Assembly (NCBI GenBank): GCA_964584305.1
Contig: CAZOZL010000006.1
Span: 98,229 to 162,228 of the forward strand
Direction: 5' to 3'
Length of the DNA: 64,000 bases
Source of the DNA: SB11 sp964584305
Lineage (GTDB): Bacteria > Bacteroidota > Bacteroidia > UBA8524
Shown here: positions 44,199 to 53,802 of the stretch, in pieces
Layout: the number at the start of each line of letters is the position of its first letter
Numbering within the stretch: the stretch's first letter is position 1
Program-made: the position numbers and the translations under genes
Notes under the pieces: generated by a model
The model's database searches: none
What the model saw: the letters and a program-made list of their open reading frames with translations, nothing else
Told to the model about the DNA's origin: nothing

Positions 44199-46223
44199 TT
44201 ATTTAACAAACCCCATTGCTTTCTCTACACTGCTCACAGGTAGTTGGCAGGTGTTGTTGTGGCAAATATATATTAGGGTTTCACCATCAATATAGCGATT
44301 TTCAAACAAGGGGAAATCATCGTTTTCAGTGGTACTAATGGCAAATATAGCATTGGGTATATAGGTAGTAAATTGTTGGTGCAGTTGCTCGGCATTTTCA
44401 CCAATAATTACTATTTGGTATAAACCCTTCGCTTGCAGCAGCGCCACATTTGCCCAGTTACTATACCAACTGGTATATTTTTTTACTTGTTGTGCCATTT
44501 TAGCTAACATGGCATGGGCAGTGGTAGTGTAGTTACTATTGCCCAAATAATACCCCAATTTATACAATGCGCCTGCCAGTATTGAGTTGGCTGATGATAT
44601 TACATCATCGCTGGTATCCGTTTTTCGGGCTATTAGCGATGGGTCATTTTTGGAGGTGAAGAAAAACAAATTGGTTTCTTTGTTATAGTACTCCTCAAAA
44701 CAGGTATGTACTAAACTATTTGCTGTTTGCAGTAACTGCGTATCAAAAGTACATTGGTACAGTTGTATGTACGCATCAATTAGTGTGGCATAGTCTTCAA
44801 CAAAGGCATTAATGGTGCTTTTACCCTCTTTGTAAATGCGCCACAGGTGCGTATCCTGCAAAAAGTTTTGCTCAATAAAATTTTTGTTTTTTAAAGCTAC
44901 TTTTAAATAATCGGGATTATTAGTGGCTAAATAAGCATCGGCATAGCCTTTTAGCATCAGGGCATTCCAACTACAAATTTGTTTATCATCCAAACTTGGG
45001 CGTATCCGTTGTTTACGGGCTGCCATTAGCTTTTCGGTGCTTTTTTGTAGTAGTTGTTCCATTTCAGCAATGGCAATGCTCTTAGTTTTTGCAAATGTTT
45101 CAAGGCTTTGTTTGGTATGGGGTATGTTGTTTCCGTGTTCCCAGTTGCCTTTTTCAGTTATGTTATAATATTCACTAAACAGGGTTTCATCATCACCCAA
45201 AATAGTTTTTAACTCTTCTTTTTTCCAGATATAAAACTTGCCTTCCACACCCTCACTATCAGCATCCAGCGCACTGTAAAAACCACCTTCGGGGCTGGTG
45301 AGTTCACGGGCAATAAATGCTAAAGTATGGTCAACCACCCATTTATAAAAAGGGTTTTGTGTGCTGCGATAGGCGTTAGCATACAGTGATACCAATTGCC
45401 CATTATCATACCCCATTTTCTCGAAATGGGGGACTAACCATTCCCCATCGGTAGAGTAGCGGGTAAAACCACCGCCCAATTGGTCGTATAAACCACTACG
45501 CCCCATTTTTTCGAGGGTAAGGTTAAAAAACTCACCTGCTTGCTCATTTTTTGTGAGCAAGTGATAATTAAGTAAAAATTGCCAATTATTAGGCATGGGG
45601 AATTTAGGTACACGCTGGTTGCCGCCTTCTTTCCAGTCAAACTGTTTTGCCCAAGTGGTAACCATTATATCTATATCTTCGATAGTAAAAGGGGTGCTTT
45701 CTGATGCAATATTCAGCGCATCCATATTCTGCACACCATCAGTTAGTTTGGCGGCAAATTCTAATGCTTCCTCTTTTTTGGTGCGATAAAAATTTTCTAA
45801 TTGTAGTAGTAACTGCGACCACTCACGAGTAGGGAAATATGTGCCACCGTGTAATGGTCTCCCATCAGGTAGGCAAAACATATTAAGCGGCCAGCCGCCT
45901 TTACCGCTTATTAACTGCACGGCATCCATATAAATTTGATCCACATCAGGACGTTCTTCTCTATCTACTTTTATACATACGAAATACTCGTTCATTAAAG
46001 CCGCAATGTCTTCATTTTCAAAACTTTCACGCTCCATTACATGACACCAGTGGCAGGCACTATAGCCAATGCTTACCAGTACCAGTTTATCCTCATTTTT
46101 TGCTTTTTGCCACACCTCTTTATTCCACTCAGCCCAGTTTACAGGGTTGTGAGCGTGTTGTAGCAGGTAAGGGCTGCTGGCGTTAATTAATTTATTAGTA
46201 TGCTTGTGAGTTGAGTTTGACAT
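44199..46223 (-). CDS. DUF255 thioredoxin-fold / YyaL-like protein
   Basis: 674 residues from the chosen ATG (MSNSTHKHTNKLINASSPYL); the upstream in-frame extension of 14 codons lacks family similarity. The N-terminal DUF255 thioredoxin-like domain (about 8-165) includes LLQHAHNPVNW, a CHWC motif (Cys57, Cys60), KVDREERPDVDQIYM and GGWPLNMFCLPDG. The rest is an (alpha/alpha)6 barrel like that of six-hairpin glycosidases and epimerases, with PHFEKMGYDNGQL and GGGFTRYSTDGEW. Known relatives include YyaL and mammalian SPATA20; the biochemical function is still unclear. It is a single gene, divergent from 46335. Confidence 0.92.
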   Translation of the reverse strand: MSNSTHKHTNKLINASSPYLLQHAHNPVNWAEWNKEVWQKAKNEDKLVLVSIGYSACHWCHVMERESFENEDIAALMNEYFVCIKVDREERPDVDQIYMDAVQLISGKGGWPLNMFCLPDGRPLHGGTYFPTREWSQLLLQLENFYRTKKEEALEFAAKLTDGVQNMDALNIASESTPFTIEDIDIMVTTWAKQFDWKEGGNQRVPKFPMPNNWQFLLNYHLLTKNEQAGEFFNLTLEKMGRSGLYDQLGGGFTRYSTDGEWLVPHFEKMGYDNGQLVSLYANAYRSTQNPFYKWVVDHTLAFIARELTSPEGGFYSALDADSEGVEGKFYIWKKEELKTILGDDETLFSEYYNITEKGNWEHGNNIPHTKQSLETFAKTKSIAIAEMEQLLQKSTEKLMAARKQRIRPSLDDKQICSWNALMLKGYADAYLATNNPDYLKVALKNKNFIEQNFLQDTHLWRIYKEGKSTINAFVEDYATLIDAYIQLYQCTFDTQLLQTANSLVHTCFEEYYNKETNLFFFTSKNDPSLIARKTDTSDDVISSANSILAGALYKLGYYLGNSNYTTTAHAMLAKMAQQVKKYTSWYSNWANVALLQAKGLYQIVIIGENAEQLHQQFTTYIPNAIFAISTTENDDFPLFENRYIDGETLIYICHNNTCQLPVSSVEKAMGFVK

Positions 46224-46318
46224 AACAGTGGACAAAATTAGGGAATAAAGACCGTTGCAAGACATAAACCCTAAAAGTGTACGTTTATTATAACAAACAT
46301 ATAAACCACTAAGAACAT

Positions 46319-46326
46319 TAACTTTG
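46319..46326 (+). promoter_or_regulatory. Bacteroidota -7 promoter box upstream of 46335 gene
   Basis: TAACTTTG, full match to TAnnTTTG, eight bases before the ATG. The predicted transcript has a leader of only a few bases. No TTTG at the -33 position. Confidence 0.45.
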
Positions 46327-46334
46327 TGTGATTA

Positions 46335-47198
46335 ATGAGGCAATTATTTCGTTACATATTTCTTTTATTTCTTTTTTTAGGTGGAGTTGAAGCACGTACG
46401 CAAACCTTGCCTAAACTGTGCGACTCTATTTTTAAAGCACTTAAATATGAGACGTTTGATAGCCTGAGAAAATTTATCCCCACCTATAAAGACCTGCAAA
46501 CCACCTACGACTCGTTAGACATAGAGCGGAAAGCACAGCAAATACTTGTAGCCCAAAAAAGCATGACAATTGCGCTTAGGCGTTCTTTTAAAAGTTTAGC
46601 CAAGCAAGCAAACGCTATTAAAATGCCATTAAAAAAAATGAAAATGGTACAGTTGCGGCATTTGGTGCAAACATATGATGGAAAAAAATATAGCAATGTA
46701 GAGATTGATTGCCGATATAGAAATAGAGGAGGAACTTTATATTTTACTACTATTAAGTTGAACAAGAAATGGTATTTGGGAGAGGATATGCGAATTTTGA
46801 AACGGGAGGTGGAAATAACACCCGACTATAAAAAAATTGATAGAGATTTTGAACGAAAGCGAGAAAAACGGCAACAAGCAAGGGTAAAGAACCGTGAAAA
46901 AGCAATTCAAGATTCTATAAAATTAGCAAAACAAAAAATAATTAATGCCGAGAAGTTTAAGCAAGACTCGCTAAAACAAATAAAAATAAAAGAACGCAAA
47001 AACAAAAGAGCAGCCCAAGACACCCTAAAAGCTGAAAAGAAAAGAAAGTTAGCACAGAAAAAAGCAGCAAAGAAGGCTGCCAAAAAGAAACGTGCCGAAG
47101 AAAGGGCAAAGAAAAAGGCTTTGCGAGAAGCAGAAAAGAAACGCAAAAAAGAAGAGGCTGAATTGAAGAAGAAAGAAAAAATGAAGCCCAAACTTTGA
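46335..47198 (+). CDS. Hypothetical secreted protein with long Lys/Glu-rich tail
   Basis: 287 residues, no family recognised. Signal peptide about 1-20 (RYIFLLFLFLGGVEA). A compact N-terminal domain (about 22-155) has strands such as NVEIDCRYRNRGGTLYFTTI and KLNKKWYLGEDMRI that recall NTF2-like/lipoprotein folds. From about residue 168 to the end the sequence is almost only Lys, Arg, Glu, Ala and Gln, predicted to form a highly charged single alpha-helix. The tail may bind peptidoglycan, lipopolysaccharide or nucleic acid, or act as a rigid spacer; none of these is shown. Confidence 0.7.
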   Translation: MRQLFRYIFLLFLFLGGVEARTQTLPKLCDSIFKALKYETFDSLRKFIPTYKDLQTTYDSLDIERKAQQILVAQKSMTIALRRSFKSLAKQANAIKMPLKKMKMVQLRHLVQTYDGKKYSNVEIDCRYRNRGGTLYFTTIKLNKKWYLGEDMRILKREVEITPDYKKIDRDFERKREKRQQARVKNREKAIQDSIKLAKQKIINAEKFKQDSLKQIKIKERKNKRAAQDTLKAEKKRKLAQKKAAKKAAKKKRAEERAKKKALREAEKKRKKEEAELKKKEKMKPKL

Positions 47199-47446
47199 TG
47201 ATGTGATAAATGAAGATTAAAATAAAATAAACATAGGCAACTCACCATCAACACAATCTTTGCAAATACCCAAAGTTTAAAGAAAAGAGTTTACAATGTT
47301 TTTTTATTGATAACAGGGTAGTTGCTTATAAACAAGAGCAAAGTGTAATTGTTGTTTATACAATTAGTTTTGGGTTCATTATTAATATTATTAACCTTAC
47401 CCCATTTAACGCCGCCAGCTATTCTAAATAAATCATTAATGAATAG

Positions 47447-47454
47447 TACCTTTG
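47447..47454 (+). promoter_or_regulatory. Bacteroidota -7 promoter box for purL
   Basis: TACCTTTG followed by C, full match to TAnnTTTG. It is 18 bases before the ATG at 47473 and overlaps an upstream in-frame TTG, which shows that the TTG is not the start. Confidence 0.55.
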
Positions 47455-47472
47455 CACTTTCGTAAAACCACC

Positions 47473-49686
47473 ATGGAAGTAACCGTTGAAACAGCCGAAA
47501 AATTAGGGCTATTGCCCGAAGAGTTTGATAAAATCAAAGAAATTTTAGGGCGCACCCCCAACTTTACCGAGTTAAGCATTTATAGTGTAATGTGGAGTGA
47601 GCATTGCAGCTATAAAAACAGTATCACTTGGCTAAAAACATTGCCCAAAGAAGGACCAACCATGTTGGCAGAAGCGGGTGAAGAAAATGCGGGATTGGTA
47701 GATATTGGTGGCGGGCTTGCGGTGTGTTTCAAAATAGAAAGCCATAACCACCCATCAGCTATCGAGCCTTATCAAGGCGCGGCTACGGGTGTGGGCGGTA
47801 TAAACCGTGATATATTTAGCATGGGCGCACGCCCCATTGCTCAACTTAACTCACTCCGTTTTGGCAAATTAGATGAAGACCGTACAAAATGGTTACTAAA
47901 AGGCGTAGTAAAAGGCATTGGCGATTATGGTAACGCCTTTGGTATCCCAACGGTAGGCGGCGAAGTATATTTTGATGAATGTTACCATACTAATAACTTG
48001 GTAAATGCCATGTCGGTAGGTATTGTTGAGGTGGGCAAAACAGCATCAGCAGTGGCAGAAGGCGTGGGCAACCCTGTATATATTTTTGGTTCGGCAACGG
48101 GCAAAGACGGTATTCATGGGGCGGCTTTTGCCTCGAAAGATATTTCTGAAAACTCAGCCAACGATTTACCCAGCGTACAAGTAGGCGACCCTTTTTGGGA
48201 AAAACTGATTTTAGAAGCCAGTTTAGAATTGCTTGAAACAGGGGCAATTATAGGTATGCAAGATATGGGTGCGGCAGGTATAACTTGCAGTACCAGCGAA
48301 ATGAGTGCAAAATCAGGCACGGGGATGCGTATTGATTTGGATAAAGTGCCTATGCGCCAAGCTGATATGAAAGATTGGGAAATATTACTTTCTGAATCGC
48401 AAGAGCGTATGTTGGTCATTATTGAAAAAGGACGTGAAACCGACGTAGAAAAAATATTAGCCAAGTGGGATTTAACCTATGCACAAATAGGCGAAGTAAC
48501 CAATACTGGCAATGTGCAATACTATATGAAGGGCGAATTGATGGGAGATATTCCCGCTGAATCTTTAGCCTTGGGTGGTGGCGCACCAGTGTATCAACGT
48601 GAATATAAAGAACCTCAATACTTAGCTAAAATAGCAAAGTATAATATAGATAATATAACCCAACCCGATAACCTAATTGAGGTAGCTTTCTTTTTGGCTT
48701 CGCATCCCAATATTGCCAGCAAACGGTGGATATACAACCAATACGACAGTATGGTAGGCACAGTAAATAAAAGCACCAACAAAGCCAGCGATGCCGCCGT
48801 AGTAAAAATAAAAGGCACTGACAAATCGCTTACACTAACGGTAGATTGTAATAGTCGCTATGTTTTTGCCGACCCTGAAAAAGGAGCAGCCATAGCCGTT
48901 GCCGAAGCGGCACGAAATATTACCTGCACAGGCGGAACACCCGCAGCAATTACCAATTGCCTAAACTTTGGCAACCCTTATAACCCTGAAGTATATTGGC
49001 AGTTTGTTGGCTCAATAAAAGGAATGGGAGCGGCTTGTCTCAAATTTAAAACTCCTGTAACGGGTGGTAACGTCAGTTTCTACAATCAATCAACTATTGA
49101 TGATACGGCGGTATATCCCACCCCAACTATTGGTATGATAGGCTTGATAGAAAACGGTGCTGAACAAATGACCCTTAACTTTAAAAACGAAGGCGATGTG
49201 ATAGTAGTTTTAGGCACAAACCGTAACGATATTTCATCATCACAATACTTAGCCTATTGGCATAAAGAAATTTTTTCTCCTGCTCCTTATTTCGATTTGG
49301 ATGAGGAATATAATATGCAAAACACATTGCGTAGCCTAATAGAGGCGGGCAAAGTACAATCAGCACACGATATTTCGGAAGGAGGCTTGTTTATTAGCCT
49401 ATTAGAAAGTGCTATGCACGGCAATTTAGGTTTTGATATTACTACCGATAAAAACCTACGTAAAGATGCTGCCTTGTTTGGCGAAGCGCAAAGCCGTGTA
49501 GCCATTAGCTGTAAAGCAACAGACCTTGCCGCTATTGAAACCCACCTTAAAGCAGCCCACCAAGCCTATACCATTATAGGTAAAGTAGCCCAAAACCAAG
49601 TAATAATTGATGGCGAGTTTTACGGCATGACAGTAGAGTTTAAAGAAGCCTTTGACACCTCTATTGAGAAAGCGGTGGAAGGGTAG
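47473..49686 (+). CDS. purL: Phosphoribosylformylglycinamidine synthase large subunit (short-form PurL)
   Basis: 737 residues from ATG 47473 (MEVTVETAEKLGLLPEEF). Short-form PurL, with two tandem AIRS/PurM-like halves and no glutaminase domain; it makes FGAM from FGAR, ATP and ammonia delivered by PurQ. Conserved blocks: SVMWSEHCSYKNS, KIESHNHPSAIEPYQGAATG, GGINRDIFSMGARPIA, and in the second half TGGTPAAITNCLNFGNPYNP and HDISEGGLFISLLESAM. The separate purQ is at 11626-12321. PurS is not in the window, though short PurL normally needs it. It is monocistronic, convergent with metK. Confidence 0.96.
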   Translation: MEVTVETAEKLGLLPEEFDKIKEILGRTPNFTELSIYSVMWSEHCSYKNSITWLKTLPKEGPTMLAEAGEENAGLVDIGGGLAVCFKIESHNHPSAIEPYQGAATGVGGINRDIFSMGARPIAQLNSLRFGKLDEDRTKWLLKGVVKGIGDYGNAFGIPTVGGEVYFDECYHTNNLVNAMSVGIVEVGKTASAVAEGVGNPVYIFGSATGKDGIHGAAFASKDISENSANDLPSVQVGDPFWEKLILEASLELLETGAIIGMQDMGAAGITCSTSEMSAKSGTGMRIDLDKVPMRQADMKDWEILLSESQERMLVIIEKGRETDVEKILAKWDLTYAQIGEVTNTGNVQYYMKGELMGDIPAESLALGGGAPVYQREYKEPQYLAKIAKYNIDNITQPDNLIEVAFFLASHPNIASKRWIYNQYDSMVGTVNKSTNKASDAAVVKIKGTDKSLTLTVDCNSRYVFADPEKGAAIAVAEAARNITCTGGTPAAITNCLNFGNPYNPEVYWQFVGSIKGMGAACLKFKTPVTGGNVSFYNQSTIDDTAVYPTPTIGMIGLIENGAEQMTLNFKNEGDVIVVLGTNRNDISSSQYLAYWHKEIFSPAPYFDLDEEYNMQNTLRSLIEAGKVQSAHDISEGGLFISLLESAMHGNLGFDITTDKNLRKDAALFGEAQSRVAISCKATDLAAIETHLKAAHQAYTIIGKVAQNQVIIDGEFYGMTVEFKEAFDTSIEKAVEG

Positions 49687-49698
49687 TATAGTGGTTTA

Positions 49699-49718
49699 GC
49701 TTATTAATATTAATAAGC
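49699..49718. terminator. Perfect 20-base palindrome between convergent purL and metK
   Basis: GCTTATTAATATTAATAAGC is a perfect palindrome 13 bases after the purL stop and 29 bases from the metK stop. Its position between convergent genes favours a shared two-way end signal, but it has no loop or T-tract. Confidence 0.4.
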
Positions 49719-49746
49719 GGGCTTGTGTTTATAGTCTAACTATAAC

Positions 49747-51021
49747 TTATAGGTTAAAAGCTGCTTTCACTTTATCTACATAGTCTAATTTTTCCCAAGT
49801 AAATAGTTCTACTTCAAGTTCTATGTTTGTACCGTCAGGGTTGTGGAAGGTTTTAGTAACTGTTTCGTTTTTGCGTCCCATATGTCCGTATGCAGCAGTT
49901 TCGCTATACATAGGTTGGCGTAGTTTTAGGCGTTGCTCTATGGCATAAGGGCGCATATCAAATAGTTCTTCTACTTTGCGTGCCAGTGCCCCGTCATTCA
50001 TCTCTACTTTAGAAGTTCCGTAAGTATCAATGTATAAACCACACGGTTGTGCTACACCAATAGCATACGAAACTTGTACTAATACCTCATCGCACAAACC
50101 CGCAGCTACTAAGTTTTTTGCAATATGGCGAGTGCCATAGGCGGCACTACGGTCAACCTTCGATGGGTCTTTACCACTAAATGCGCCACCACCGTGTGCG
50201 CCTTTACCGCCGTATGTGTCTACTATAATTTTACGCCCTGTTAAGCCTGTATCACCATGCGGGCCACCAATTACAAATTTACCCGTAGGGTTAATATGGT
50301 AAGTGATAGAATGGGTAAACAAAGCCTGAATTTCAGGGCTTAATTTAGCCTTCACACGGGGGATAAGAATATTTACAATATCATCATAAATTTTCTTAGC
50401 CATAGCCTCATCACTACCAAAATCATCGTGTTGTGTGCTCACTACAATAGCATCAATACGGGTGGGTTTGTTATCATCACTATATTCAATGGTTACTTGG
50501 CTTTTTGCATCGGGGCGTAAATAAGGAATATCTTTTTCTTCTCTACGAAGTGCCGCTAATTCTTCTAATAATTTATGGGCTAAATCTAAAGCCAAGGGCA
50601 TATAGTTTTCCGTTTCGCGCGATGCGTAGCCAAACATCATTCCTTGGTCGCCTGCACCTTGTGCATTAGCACGGGTTTCAAAATCACCCTCATCAGTACG
50701 GTCAACGCCTCGGTTAATATCATCACTTTGGTCGTGTATTGCGCTTAAAACGCCACAACTATTCGCTTCAAACATATACTCGCTTTTGGTATAACCAATT
50801 TTGGCTATTACCGAGCGGGCTATTTTTTGTACATCCAAGTAGGTGTTGGTTTTTACCTCGCCTGCTAATACTACTTGCCCTGTAGTAACCAGCGTTTCAC
50901 AAGCTACTTTACTATTAGGGTCGAAAGCTAAAAAGTTGTCTATAAGTGCATCCGAGATTTGGTCTGCTATTTTATCGGGGTGTCCTTCTGAAACAGATTC
51001 TGATGTGAATAAATATGGCAT
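49747..51021 (-). CDS. metK: S-adenosylmethionine synthetase
   Basis: 424 residues. Makes SAM from methionine and ATP. Diagnostic blocks: SEGHPDKIADQISDALID near the N-terminus, GAGDQGMMFGYA (signature 1), GGPHGDTGLTGRKIIVDTYG, and GGGAFSGKDPSKVDRSAAY (phosphate-binding signature 2). It provides the methyl donor for, among others, the methyltransferase at 29688. A CAACTTTG box (one base off TAnnTTTG) lies 23-30 bases upstream (51044-51051). I looked for a SAM riboswitch in the 213-base leader region and saw no such fold. Confidence 0.97.
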   Translation of the reverse strand: MPYLFTSESVSEGHPDKIADQISDALIDNFLAFDPNSKVACETLVTTGQVVLAGEVKTNTYLDVQKIARSVIAKIGYTKSEYMFEANSCGVLSAIHDQSDDINRGVDRTDEGDFETRANAQGAGDQGMMFGYASRETENYMPLALDLAHKLLEELAALRREEKDIPYLRPDAKSQVTIEYSDDNKPTRIDAIVVSTQHDDFGSDEAMAKKIYDDIVNILIPRVKAKLSPEIQALFTHSITYHINPTGKFVIGGPHGDTGLTGRKIIVDTYGGKGAHGGGAFSGKDPSKVDRSAAYGTRHIAKNLVAAGLCDEVLVQVSYAIGVAQPCGLYIDTYGTSKVEMNDGALARKVEELFDMRPYAIEQRLKLRQPMYSETAAYGHMGRKNETVTKTFHNPDGTNIELEVELFTWEKLDYVDKVKAAFNL

Positions 51022-51234
51022 ATTATTATACTATTATCTTTACAAAGTTGCGAAAATAAGTATTTTATCGGTAATAAGACGCTGCTAATAAGCCACACAA
51101 TATTTTTACCTTCCATTTTCTTACTTTATGTTTTGTTGGTGAAAACCAAACGGACAGATTTTGTCAAAGAGGGTCTATCATTCGCCAAACGTTTAAAGTA
51201 ATTAGAGGTTTTAAAATTTAGCTAACTAATGCTA

Positions 51235-52752
51235 TTAGTTAGGAATCATCTTTAATTTATCCCAATCAACTATAAACCTTTTTTTGCCTTTGATAAATAA
51301 GTGATGCCCAAACTTGAAGCGCATAAATAGATTAAAATCGGTTGTTCCAGTATCGTATTCAAAGGGAACAATAACTTCACCTTCTAAATTTATTGCGCCT
51401 ATTTTACCATCCTTTTTACCAATAATATACACCTTGCCATTTCGGGTGTATATGGAGTGCAACGAGTCTATAGTATTGTATGCTGAAATAGTTTCAGCAT
51501 TGGTAGTAAGTAATGCTTTTTTGCCTTCTTTTTCTACAATAAGATATAGGTGCCCGTTGCCCCCGCCGTGAAATTCGTTCGTGTTGCTAATAATAGCGGT
51601 AATACTATCGTAAACACAAGGTATAACAAGCTCGGATTTGTTGTTTACCCACCCATATTTTCCGTTTTGCACTACCACACCACTGGTATGTAATTGGGTA
51701 AAAATTAAGCCTAATTTACTTTGATTATAAGCAGTAATGTAGCCGTATTTACCCCCTTTTTTTACTGCAAACAGAGAACTGGAGTAGGGGTATAATAGAC
51801 TGTATGGTTTTATGAGCATGTCGTACTCGAAAGGGATTATAGTATCAAGTTTGTCATTTAGCATTCCATATTTTCCTTCTTTTTTTAATATAAAGGGGAA
51901 TTTAATGGGAATTTTTTTGGCAAAATATTTATCGGCATCCATTTCATACTTGCCCTGTTTTAGTAGTTTTCCATCGAGGCTGTAAAAGCTGATTATGCTA
52001 TCTTTTACAGTGATTAGGTGGCTATTGCTGCTATTGCCAGTATTATCAAACTGTATGGGTAAAATTTCTTTTCCATCGCTTGTGTATGCACCCCAAAAGT
52101 TGCCTTTCTCTATAAAAATAGATTTTACTAAAGGGCTATATTTAGCGTTGGTGTAATTAATAGGTAAAACCAATTCTCCGTTAGCATTAGCAATGCCATA
52201 GAGTTTGTTTTTTTTGAGGATAAATCTTCTTTCTTCTACTATTTCAATTTTATCATACTGAAATGGAATAACGATAGTACCTAATGAGTCAACAACACCG
52301 TAGTATTGAGGTTCTTTTTGTGAACGTTGCAGCTTTTTGTATGTTTTAAAAACATGGTACGCATTTAAAGGATGGAAATTGTGGTAATCAGTTTGATACT
52401 TAAAAGGTAAAATGGTTTCTCCTTTTTCGTTTATTATTCCATAAACAGCTTGTGTTGTACCTATTGGTTTGGCAACCACCATTCGGTTCGTACTATTAAA
52501 CTGTGGTTTTTCATTAATAAAATAAAAAAAATTCATGCCATATATAAATGGGATTACCTCATTACCCAATGTATCTATACAACCGCAATGTTCAGTATCG
52601 CCTTTGCATACCATTGCCAAACCATTTGAGGCAAACGGCGCAGAATGATGGTATTGGGCTAATAATTCAGCCTTTTTTCCTTCACTGCTTTTTTGTGCTG
52701 AAAGTGGTGTTTTTACTATAAAAAGTAAAAAGAAGAGTAGGCTTATTTTCAT
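51235..52752 (-). CDS. WG-repeat protein, exported
   Basis: 505 residues with a signal peptide (about 1-19, ISLLFFLLFIVKTPLSA). About nine WG (KWG/YG) repeats cover residues 55-490, each of the form YG-x-x-x-x-x-G-x-x-x-x-P-x-x-Y, for example YGIINEKGETILPFKYQ, YGVVDSLGTIVIPFQY, WGAYTSDGKEILPIQF and YGWVNNKSELVIPCVY. WG repeats form beta-rich solenoid or propeller-like surfaces for binding; the ligand is unknown. Single gene. Confidence 0.88.
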   Translation of the reverse strand: MKISLLFFLLFIVKTPLSAQKSSEGKKAELLAQYHHSAPFASNGLAMVCKGDTEHCGCIDTLGNEVIPFIYGMNFFYFINEKPQFNSTNRMVVAKPIGTTQAVYGIINEKGETILPFKYQTDYHNFHPLNAYHVFKTYKKLQRSQKEPQYYGVVDSLGTIVIPFQYDKIEIVEERRFILKKNKLYGIANANGELVLPINYTNAKYSPLVKSIFIEKGNFWGAYTSDGKEILPIQFDNTGNSSNSHLITVKDSIISFYSLDGKLLKQGKYEMDADKYFAKKIPIKFPFILKKEGKYGMLNDKLDTIIPFEYDMLIKPYSLLYPYSSSLFAVKKGGKYGYITAYNQSKLGLIFTQLHTSGVVVQNGKYGWVNNKSELVIPCVYDSITAIISNTNEFHGGGNGHLYLIVEKEGKKALLTTNAETISAYNTIDSLHSIYTRNGKVYIIGKKDGKIGAINLEGEVIVPFEYDTGTTDFNLFMRFKFGHHLFIKGKKRFIVDWDKLKMIPN

Positions 52753-52884
52753 AAATGGGTAGGCTTACTTAGTACCAAACAAATAATGCACCAAGTTACT
52801 AAGATAAGGTTGTTTGTTTATCAATGCGGTGGTTATAGCTATTGTTTTGACCCACCCGAAAACCAAACAGGGTAAACAATAAAC

Positions 52885-53796
52885 CTACCGCCCCAATATT
52901 GCCTTTACTTTCTTTTTCAGTTTTTCATTTTCTAATACGGGGTGTAATAGTACACTCCCAATAATTATTAATGCGCCGAAATAAAAATTGGGCGAAAGGT
53001 CTTTGTCCTCCTTAAATATTAGCCATGCTAATATAATACCATATACAGGTTCTAAATTTAGTGATAAATTAGCCGCAAAAGCAGTAAGGTGTTTTAAGGC
53101 TTTTAATGCAATAACCATAGTAAAGGCAGTGCAGGCTAATGCCATTATTAGTAAATAGCCCCAGTCGTCCAATTGCGGCACAAGAGTAGCCTTTGGAAAC
53201 ATTTGTAAATAAAAAGGCATTGCTATTGATAAAAGTAAAAAGCCGCTCACCATTTCTACTACTGTAATAGCTTTGGGATCGCCATAGTTTACATACTTTT
53301 TGTTGAGGGTAGAGAAAATGGCAGCAAGCACCGCAGCTATTAAGCCCATAACAAACCCCAGTGTGAAATTGCTGGGCGTAGCATTAAAAATAATAAATAT
53401 GCCCACCACTACTACCAACCCTAATATTACCTCTACAAAACGGATTTTCTTTTTAGAAAACAAAGGCTCTATAAACGATGTAAATAGTGAGGTAGTTGCC
53501 AAAGCACTAAGCGCAACAGATACGTTGCTATATTTTATAGAACCGTAAAAAAACACCCAATGCAAGGCTATTAACACGCCAATACCCGCAAAGGTGAGTA
53601 GGTTTTTTCTGCCAAAGGTGGTGAGCTGTTTCACTACTTTGGGCAAAAAAAGTAACCCCAAGCAGGTAATTCCCATCCTGTACCATACCAGCGGTACTTC
53701 GTTAAGGCTTATCCACTTGCCCAATATGGCAGTAAACCCCCACAAAAAAACAGCGGTATGTATTTGCAGGTAAGCGGTGCGTTTTTCGGGTATCAA
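52885..53796 (-). CDS. EamA/DMT-superfamily permease
   Basis: 303 residues with about ten membrane segments arranged as two EamA repeats (about 10-140 and 150-285). Typical blocks: VFLWGFTAILGKWISLNEVP and LNLEPVYGIILAWLIFKEDK in the second repeat. It probably exports or imports a small metabolite such as an amino acid; the substrate is unknown. It begins six bases after the M1 peptidase stop, so the two form an operon, which might link peptide breakdown and product export. Confidence 0.88.
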   Translation of the reverse strand: MIPEKRTAYLQIHTAVFLWGFTAILGKWISLNEVPLVWYRMGITCLGLLFLPKVVKQLTTFGRKNLLTFAGIGVLIALHWVFFYGSIKYSNVSVALSALATTSLFTSFIEPLFSKKKIRFVEVILGLVVVVGIFIIFNATPSNFTLGFVMGLIAAVLAAIFSTLNKKYVNYGDPKAITVVEMVSGFLLLSIAMPFYLQMFPKATLVPQLDDWGYLLIMALACTAFTMVIALKALKHLTAFAANLSLNLEPVYGIILAWLIFKEDKDLSPNFYFGALIIIGSVLLHPVLENEKLKKKVKAILGR

Positions 53797-53802
53797 GCGG
53801 TT

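Noticed and set aside
47452..47472. TTG start for purL
   Set aside because: The TTG is part of the TAnnTTTG promoter box; the ATG at 47473 gives the normal PurL N-terminus.
51022..51234. SAM riboswitch upstream of metK
   Set aside because: I looked for the expected multi-stem leader and found only AT-rich unstructured sequence; metK also has a promoter-like box about 25 bases from its start.
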